Assembly: GCF_018595715.1 (NCBI RefSeq)
Contig: NZ_JAHEOJ010000028.1
Location: forward strand, 62,001-126,000
Reading direction: 5' to 3'
DNA length: 64,000 bases
Source: Glaciecola sp. XM2
GTDB taxonomy: Bacteria; Pseudomonadota; Gammaproteobacteria; Enterobacterales; Alteromonadaceae
A model generated the notes under the pieces. The model was given only the letters and a program-made list of their open reading frames with translations. It had not been told where the DNA came from and did no database searches. The position numbers and the translations under genes are program-made. Of the stretch, positions 58,863 through 64,000 are shown piece after piece (position 1 is the stretch's first letter; each line of letters begins with the position of its first letter).

Positions 58863-60071
58863 TTAAACAGACGCTGCGTCTCGACCCTGTTGGTAACTTT
58901 GCCAACTTACAGATACTTCTCGCAGCTTTGTTATTGCACTTTGAATAACCGCTACTGCATATTCAATCTCTTCTTTGGTCGTAAAGCGACCAACACTGAA
59001 ACGGATTGAGCTATGCGCAAGATCATCGCTAATACCTAACGCGCTTAGCACGTAAGATGGTTCCAGACTCGCAGATGTGCACGCAGACCCGGTTGATACC
59101 GCTAAATCTTTTAGCGCCATCATTAATGTCTCACCTTCCACATAGTTAAAACTAACATTAAGATTGTGCACAACACGCTGATTGAAGTCGCCGTTTAGGT
59201 ACACTTCTTCCATATCTTTTATGCCACTCCAAAGAAGGTCGCGCAATATCCTGATGCGCTCATTTTCTTCGGCCATTTCTTCTTTGGCTAGGCGAAATGC
59301 CTCACCTAATCCTACAATTTGATGGGTAGCTAGGGTACCTGCTCGCATTCCTCGCTCATGACCACCACCGTGCATTTGAGCCTCGATACGAACACGTGGC
59401 TTACGACGCACGTAAAGCGCACCAATACCTTTAGGACCATAGGTTTTATGACCTGAAAACGACATCAAATCCACTTTCATTGTTTGCAGATCAATAGCGA
59501 CTTTACCTGTGCTCTGGGCAGCATCGACATGAAAGATAATGTTGCGTTGGCGGCAGATCTCACCAATGCTTGCAATATCTTGGATCACGCCAATCTCGTT
59601 ATTGACATGCATGATACTGACAACAATCGTATCATCCCGCATTTGTTCTTGTAATTTGTTTAAATCGACCAGACCATTAGGCTCTATCTGCATATACGTC
59701 ACATCAAAACCTTCATGCTCAAGCTGACGCATAGTGTCTAACACAGCTTTGTGCTCAGTTTTAAGGGTAATAATGTGCTTACCGCGGTCTTTATATGAGT
59801 GTGCGGCACCTTTAATCGCAAGGTTATTTGACTCTGTAGCACCCGACGTGAAGACAATTTCACGAGGGTCGGCATTCACCAAATCTGCAATTTGATTACG
59901 GGCAACATCTACCGCCTCTTCAGCGACCCATCCAAACTTATGAGAACGAGAAGCAGGGTTACCAAAAACCCCTTCACGGGTTAAACACCTCATCATCTTC
60001 TCGGCCACACGCGGGTCTACGGGTGTAGTGGAGGAGTAATCGAGATATATAGGTAGTTGAGGTTTGCTCAT
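58863..60071 (-). CDS. iscS: Cysteine desulfurase IscS, isolated and lacking the C-terminal IscU-binding tail
   Basis: PLP enzyme of 402 residues that takes sulphur from cysteine for Fe-S clusters and tRNA thiolation. Very close to E. coli Isc[39 protein letters not shown] Lys in [18 protein letters not shown], and catalytic Cys in [17 protein letters not shown]. It ends ...[10 protein letters not shown], about five residues short of the E. coli EWAHH end that helps bind IscU. Neither iscR precedes it nor iscU, iscA, hscBA or fdx follow; ndk is next. Confidence 0.95.
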   Translation of the reverse strand: MSKPQLPIYLDYSSTTPVDPRVAEKMMRCLTREGVFGNPASRSHKFGWVAEEAVDVARNQIADLVNADPREIVFTSGATESNNLAIKGAAHSYKDRGKHIITLKTEHKAVLDTMRQLEHEGFDVTYMQIEPNGLVDLNKLQEQMRDDTIVVSIMHVNNEIGVIQDIASIGEICRQRNIIFHVDAAQSTGKVAIDLQTMKVDLMSFSGHKTYGPKGIGALYVRRKPRVRIEAQMHGGGHERGMRAGTLATHQIVGLGEAFRLAKEEMAEENERIRILRDLLWSGIKDMEEVYLNGDFNQRVVHNLNVSFNYVEGETLMMALKDLAVSTGSACTSASLEPSYVLSALGISDDLAHSSIRFSVGRFTTKEEIEYAVAVIQSAITKLREVSVSWQSYQQGRDAASV

Positions 60072-60084
60072 CTATTGCTCTGCT

Positions 60085-60186
60085 TTAAGGTTTAGGCGAT
60101 CTTACTAACTGAAGTCTAAGTTCTTGGCTGAATTTATCAAGCACTGCATCAATAACATCGTCGTAACTTAGTCGGTTAATGCACAA
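60085..60186 (-). CDS. Possible 33-residue reading frame between cysE and iscS
   Basis: A TTG-started frame with AGGGA five bases upstream, the site overlapping the cysE stop. It reads CINRLSYDDVIDAVLDKFSQ then ELRLQLVRSPKP, a plausible amphipathic helix. It occupies the place where iscR would lie. It may be a small coupled gene, the tail of a deleted gene, or chance. I recognise no family. Confidence 0.3.
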   Translation of the reverse strand: MCINRLSYDDVIDAVLDKFSQELRLQLVRSPKP

Positions 60187-60193
60187 TACATCC

Positions 60194-61009
60194 CTAAATA
60201 TGCGGGTCGAATGCCTCGGCAGCCTCTTTTTTTAGAACTGGGGATATACCTGTTCCTTCAAAATCTTCAGCCTTTAATTTCGGCAAAGAGTCGGTACATA
60301 CGTCTCCACCCAAACTTTGAATCACTTTGCACATCTCTTCTACTTTGGTATCCATTAAATGCACGTGCTCTAACATCAAACCAAGCGCATTGGCGACAGG
60401 ATCTGGGTTATCGTCGGAGATTGCGTAGGCATCAAAGCCGTATTTTTTAGCAATAGCCTGCCTCTTACCGTTTTGCTGCGCACCAGAAGCGCCTTGTTTT
60501 GCAAGGATCACACGTCCAGGAATACCCACACACGTTGCGTTATCTGGCACGTTATTGACCACCACAGAGTTAGAGCCCACTCGCGCATTTTCACCAATCG
60601 TAATAGGCCCTAGAATTTTTGCACCAGCACCAATAACGGCGCCTTTTTGTAAGGTAGGATGCCTTTTCCCTGCATTCCAGCTTGTGCCGCCTAGGGTAAC
60701 AGAATGATAAAGCGTCACGTCATCGCCCACAACTGCGGTTTCGCCGATAACTACGCCCATGCCATGATCGATAAAAACACGGCGTCCGAGTTTAGCGCCT
60801 GGGTGTATTTCGATACCCGTCAAAAAACGGCTTATGTTGGAAATTACGCGTGCAAGAAAGCCAAGCTTTAATGTCCAAAGCTTATGACTGAGTCGATGAA
60901 TCCAGATAGCATGTAAACCCGGATAGTTGAATAGTACCTCAAACCCATTGCGCGCCGCAGGGTCGCGATGAAATACACTTTCAATATCTTCTTTCATTCT
61001 TGAAAACAT
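60194..61009 (-). CDS. cysE: Serine O-acetyltransferase
   Basis: First step of cysteine synthesis, serine plus acetyl-CoA to O-acetylserine. The 271 residues contain an N-terminal helical region and a left-handed beta-helix of hexapeptide repeats ([58 protein letters not shown]). GAGGAAAACT precedes the ATG. Its place upstream of iscS couples cysteine supply to cysteine use. A long non-repeat C-terminal tail follows residue 175. Confidence 0.94.
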   Translation of the reverse strand: MFSRMKEDIESVFHRDPAARNGFEVLFNYPGLHAIWIHRLSHKLWTLKLGFLARVISNISRFLTGIEIHPGAKLGRRVFIDHGMGVVIGETAVVGDDVTLYHSVTLGGTSWNAGKRHPTLQKGAVIGAGAKILGPITIGENARVGSNSVVVNNVPDNATCVGIPGRVILAKQGASGAQQNGKRQAIAKKYGFDAYAISDDNPDPVANALGLMLEHVHLMDTKVEEMCKVIQSLGGDVCTDSLPKLKAEDFEGTGISPVLKKEAAEAFDPHI

Positions 61010-61037
61010 AGTTTTCCTCGTGATGGTATCAAACAGG

Positions 61038-61763
61038 CTATTTATTAGATTGCTTATCGATAGACGCTAAAATGCCGCGTAAAATATTGAGTTCTTGAGA
61101 TTCTAGACGCGCGCGATTGAACATTCTTTGCAGTTTAATCATCACCACACCTGGATGGTTTTTGCGAATGAAACCTGTATTTTCTAAGGTTGATTCAAGA
61201 TGCTTATAAAATCGCCCAAGGTCTTCTGCTAAGGGGTATTCTTGCTCTGCCGGCTCAACATAAGGCGCATTCAGCTTTTCTAAATGACTCATGCGCACTT
61301 CATAACATAGTGTTTGCACCGCTGCCGCTAAATTTAATGAGCTGTACTCTGGGTTGGCATCGATACACACATGATAGTTGCACAACTGCAGCTCATGATT
61401 AGAAAGGCCGTTGTTTTCTCGCCCAAATACCAGTGCGACAGGATATTGCTTCGCCTCATCGGTAAGTTTATGACCGCACTCCCTTGCCGTTAACATCGGC
61501 CAAGACAAAGTTCTAGAACGTGCCGAAGTGCCCACCACTAAGCCACAGCCCTCAATCGCTTCTTCTAGCGTATTGACCGTGACAGCGTTTGCTAGAACAT
61601 CACCAGCGCCAGCGGCTAATGCACTGGACTTGCCGTCAGGCGGCGATACTGGGTCGACCAAATATAACGATGAGAGCCCCATCGTTTTCATTGCTCGCGC
61701 AGCAGAGCCAATGTTGCCAGTATGTGAGGTGTTGACCAAGACGATGCGAATGGCATCAAGCAT
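61038..61763 (-). CDS. trmJ: tRNA (cytidine/uridine-2'-O)-methyltransferase TrmJ
   Basis: SPOUT methyltransferase acting at position 32 of tRNA. The 241 residues show [25 protein letters not shown] at the start, ALVFGREN and the knot motif [15 protein letters not shown]. The C-terminal helical region follows. It lies 28 bases before cysE and is divergent from suhB, as in E. coli. Confidence 0.95.
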   Translation of the reverse strand: MLDAIRIVLVNTSHTGNIGSAARAMKTMGLSSLYLVDPVSPPDGKSSALAAGAGDVLANAVTVNTLEEAIEGCGLVVGTSARSRTLSWPMLTARECGHKLTDEAKQYPVALVFGRENNGLSNHELQLCNYHVCIDANPEYSSLNLAAAVQTLCYEVRMSHLEKLNAPYVEPAEQEYPLAEDLGRFYKHLESTLENTGFIRKNHPGVVMIKLQRMFNRARLESQELNILRGILASIDKQSNK

Positions 61764-61909
61764 GCTTACCCTTCCTTTTTGATTCTGCCTTTATTCATGC
61801 GGCGGCAAGTAAAAATCGGCGCATAATATAGCATGTGATAACTAGGTCTGATACACTTCGCGCGTTTTTAACCGTTCTTTTTACAATTTGTCAATATTTG
61901 GTGGACTCT

Positions 61910-62710
61910 ATGCATCATATGCTAAACATCGCCGTGCGCGCCGCGCGCTCTGCAGGCTCAGTTATTGCTCGTGGTTTTGAAAACCGCGACGAACTCAACA
62001 TCGAACAAAAAGGAATAAATGATTTTGTTACGAAAATTGATAAGGAAGCCGAAGCCACAATTATTGACAAAATCCAGCAAGCCTATCCTGATCACTCGTT
62101 TATATGTGAAGAAGGTGGGAGCATTGAGAAAAACCCAGAATTTACCTGGGTAATCGACCCCCTCGACGGTACGACTAACTTTATTCAAGGCATTCCTCAC
62201 TTTGCAGTCAGCATCGCGCTTTTGCACAAAGGCAAGCTCGACCAAGCGGTTGTGTTTGACCCTATTCGCGGTGAGCTTTTTGCTGCAAGCAAAGGCGGCG
62301 GTGCACAGTTAAACGGCTACCGCATTCGTACTTCAAAAACCAAAGACTTATCGGGCACCATTCTTGCGACGGCATTTCCATTTAGAGACAGAGCGCGCTA
62401 CGACGAAGCCATTGGTCAATTTGGCCGTATATTCGCAAAAGCCGGTGACGTAAGACGCTCAGGCTCAGCAGCCCTTGATTTAGCGTATGTTGCGGCGGGT
62501 CGTTACGATGGCTATTGGGAAAAAGGCTTGCGCTCATGGGATATGGCCGCGGGCGAATTGCTCGTCAAAGAATCAGGTGGCTTAATTACCGACTATGCGG
62601 GTAACAACGACCCACTTTATGCAGAACTTAAAGCCCCTGGAAGCTCAAACGGCATTGTTGCTGGTGGACCAAGAGTGGTGCAGAATATTGTGAAAGAACT
62701 AAAAGGCTAA
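61910..62710 (+). CDS. suhB: Inositol-1-monophosphatase family protein SuhB
   Basis: Inositol monophosphatase fold; in E. coli also a factor in rRNA transcription complexes and ribosome maturation. I use the ATG at MHHMLNIAVRAARSAG (TGGTGGAC upstream), matching E. coli MHPMLNIAVRAAR; this gives 266 residues. Metal-binding motifs are CEEGGS, WVIDPLDGTTNFIQG and WDMAAGELLVKESGG. Confidence 0.95.
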   Translation: MHHMLNIAVRAARSAGSVIARGFENRDELNIEQKGINDFVTKIDKEAEATIIDKIQQAYPDHSFICEEGGSIEKNPEFTWVIDPLDGTTNFIQGIPHFAVSIALLHKGKLDQAVVFDPIRGELFAASKGGGAQLNGYRIRTSKTKDLSGTILATAFPFRDRARYDEAIGQFGRIFAKAGDVRRSGSAALDLAYVAAGRYDGYWEKGLRSWDMAAGELLVKESGGLITDYAGNNDPLYAELKAPGSSNGIVAGGPRVVQNIVKELKG

Positions 62711-62766
62711 CAGCATCCTAACCTTGGTTTAGGGTGTTTAGCCAGTCACTGGCTTCGCTTTTAAAT

Positions 62767-63618
62767 ATGATACACAACACGCTTCCATATCGACTAGGGC
62801 TGCCCGCTTGGGCCTTTTCAGGTTGGAAAAACAAGTACTTTAGCGATAAGCCTAGCAGTTTAGCGAGTTATGCAAGCGTGTTTAATATGGTAGAAGGTAA
62901 CACCACCTTCTATCAACTTCCCACTGAAGAAAAAGTGGCGACTTGGCAAGAATCGCTGGCCCCATACGACTGTAAAATCTGTTTTAAGCTTCCGCAAACC
63001 ATTACCCATGCAGCGCAACCAGATTGGGACCTATTAGACACTTTCATCAATCGCATTTCTCCACTCCAAGCGCATTTAGGTCCATTGCTGTTAGTCTTTC
63101 CAGCGAAGATTAGTCCAAGCAGCGTCGGTTTTATCGACGCCATCTTACAAAAGCTTCCCTCACATCTGAACGCTGCCGTAGAAGTTCGCCACCCCGACTT
63201 TTTTAACGAAAATGATAACCTGCAAGCAGTATTAGATACTTATCAAGCTAATCGCGTAGTATTAGACAGTCGCCCTTTATATCGTGGCGATCAAAGTCAT
63301 CCAGATGTTGTGCAAGCCAAACATGAAAAGCCCAACGTGCCGGTTTCACCAAAAGTGTATAATAAACGTGCTTTTGTGAGGTTGGTGCTGCATCCAGACT
63401 CCCCTGATAACCAGCTGTTTATTGAGCAGCGGGGAAAAATGGTGGTGAATTACTTGCAGCATGACATCGAGCCATTCATTAGCATCCATTGCCCCAACAA
63501 TTTTTACTGCCCATCTTATGCACTTGCCCTGCACCAATCAGTTCAGCGTCATGCAAACAATATGCATATCGCAGACTTACCGCCATTTCCTGTGCCCCAG
63601 CAGTCTAATTTGCTGTGA
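62767..63618 (+). CDS. DUF72 (YecE-like) family protein
   Basis: TIM-barrel-like family of unknown function. About 283 residues from MIHNTLPYRLGLPAWAFSGW. Family motifs are VFNMVEGNTTFYQLPTEEKV, CFKLPQTITH, AAVEVRHPDFF and VVLDSRPL, and the C-terminal PPFPVPQQSNLL matches YecE. The chosen ATG has a weak ribosome binding site; a GTG at 62734 is an alternative. It follows suhB by 56 bases, probably co-transcribed. Confidence 0.88.
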   Translation: MIHNTLPYRLGLPAWAFSGWKNKYFSDKPSSLASYASVFNMVEGNTTFYQLPTEEKVATWQESLAPYDCKICFKLPQTITHAAQPDWDLLDTFINRISPLQAHLGPLLLVFPAKISPSSVGFIDAILQKLPSHLNAAVEVRHPDFFNENDNLQAVLDTYQANRVVLDSRPLYRGDQSHPDVVQAKHEKPNVPVSPKVYNKRAFVRLVLHPDSPDNQLFIEQRGKMVVNYLQHDIEPFISIHCPNNFYCPSYALALHQSVQRHANNMHIADLPPFPVPQQSNLL

Positions 63619-63729
63619 GCAAGTTTTATGGGTATTGCCGCGGGCATGAAAGATTAGCCAATACCTTAAGATTTGCGTTACAGTATTAAAGAATATGCCA
63701 CATACCAATGATAAGAGGCCTACTATACC

Positions 63730-64000
63730 ATGTTGAGTTTAACCAAATACTCGATACGCTCTCTCGCGATGCTGATGATGAGTGTTACGCTAATTGCAAA
63801 CGCGCAGGAGTTTAACCGTCAGATTGAAGTTGAATCTGCGGTAGTCACAGAGCACAAAACACAGATAAACGGTGAGCGCGTAAGTTACTCTGCGACCACT
63901 GGCACACAGCCCGTATGGGACGAGCAAGGCGAAGCGGTAGCAACGTTGTTTTATACTTTCTACCAGCGCACTGATGTTAAGTCTGACGAAGTTCGGCCAT
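63730..64000 (+). CDS. Peptidase S10 (serine carboxypeptidase-like) family protein, 5' part
   Basis: The first 90 codons, cut off by the window edge. A signal peptide (SLAMLMMSVTLIANAQ) is followed by INGERVSYSATTGTQPVWDE and VATLFYTFYQRTDV, the opening strands seen in bacterial S10 carboxypeptidase-like proteins just before the conserved FNGGPGS region. The catalytic residues lie outside the window. Likely secreted to the periplasm or beyond. Confidence 0.75.
   Translation, partial: MLSLTKYSIRSLAMLMMSVTLIANAQEFNRQIEVESAVVTEHKTQINGERVSYSATTGTQPVWDEQGEAVATLFYTFYQRTDVKSDEVRP

Noticed and set aside
1-64000. Search for a defence island, prophage, integron, toxin-antitoxin or biosynthetic cluster
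   Set aside because: No integrase, transposase, restriction, Cas, phage structural, NRPS/PKS or toxin-antitoxin genes were recognised; most genes are core functions in conserved order.

Overview
The window is a chromosomal segment from a gammaproteobacterium, most likely an Alteromonadales member (Alteromonas/Glaciecola-like). I infer this from conserved gene blocks typical of that group (murJ-ribF-ileS-lspA-fkpB-ispH-pilVWX; tig-clpP-clpX-lon-hupB-ppiD; trmJ-cysE-iscS-ndk-rlmN-pilF-rodZ-ispG-hisS-yfgM-bamB-der), from protein sequences close to E. coli/Alteromonas family members, and from a GC content that looks moderate. No species assignment is possible by eye. Most of the window is core housekeeping DNA and most genes lie on the minus strand. 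There is no phage, insertion sequence, CRISPR array, toxin-antitoxin pair or obvious island.

Layout. 1-9.1 kb: a minus-strand run murJ, ribF, ileS, lspA, fkpB, ispH, then the minor type IV pilins pilV, pilW and the start of pilX. 9.2-9.9 kb: rpsT with a textbook promoter and a TTG start, plus an unlisted 56-residue membrane protein. 10-18.5 kb: the proteostasis block tig-clpP-clpX-lon-hupB-ppiD, with a sigma32-type promoter in front of lon. 18.9-19.4 kb: a five-gene tRNA operon (Pro-Arg-His-Leu-Pro) with a strong promoter. 19.6-27 kb: folD and a DUF1415 gene, convergent with recQ and a Gld-like ABC transporter (ATPase, permease, auxiliary protein). 27-31.3 kb: trmO, proS, a metallo-beta-lactamase-fold hydrolase and pldA. 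31.4-32.9 kb: a small accessory patch with a PEP-CTERM-type secreted protein, a degraded reading frame and a VOC-fold protein.

32.9-38.2 kb: guaB and guaA followed, 10 bases after guaA, by two GNAT acetyltransferases and a pseudaminic acid synthase, so nonulosonate sugar genes ride on the purine operon. 38.2-47.3 kb: xseA, then the least characterised stretch: a secreted protein of unknown function, a small coiled-coil membrane protein, an anchored protein with a 32-residue repeat, a 5'-nucleotidase lipoprotein, a PH-domain protein and a choice-of-anchor I lipoprotein with a collagen-like segment and good Pho-box-like sites upstream. 47.5-61.8 kb: der, bamB, yfgM, hisS, ispG, rodZ, pilF, rlmN, ndk, iscS, cysE, trmJ. 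Two things stand out here: the pilF product carries a very long low-complexity acidic linker and a terminal LysM-like domain, and iscS stands alone (no iscR, iscU, iscA, hscBA or fdx) and lacks the C-terminal tail that binds IscU in E. coli. 61.9-64 kb: suhB, a DUF72 gene and the start of a serine carboxypeptidase-like (S10) gene.

I did not find a clear new multi-gene system. The best leads are the orphan, tail-less iscS, the enlarged PilF, the 32-residue-repeat protein, the Pho-box-linked lipoprotein and the guaBA-pse arrangement.
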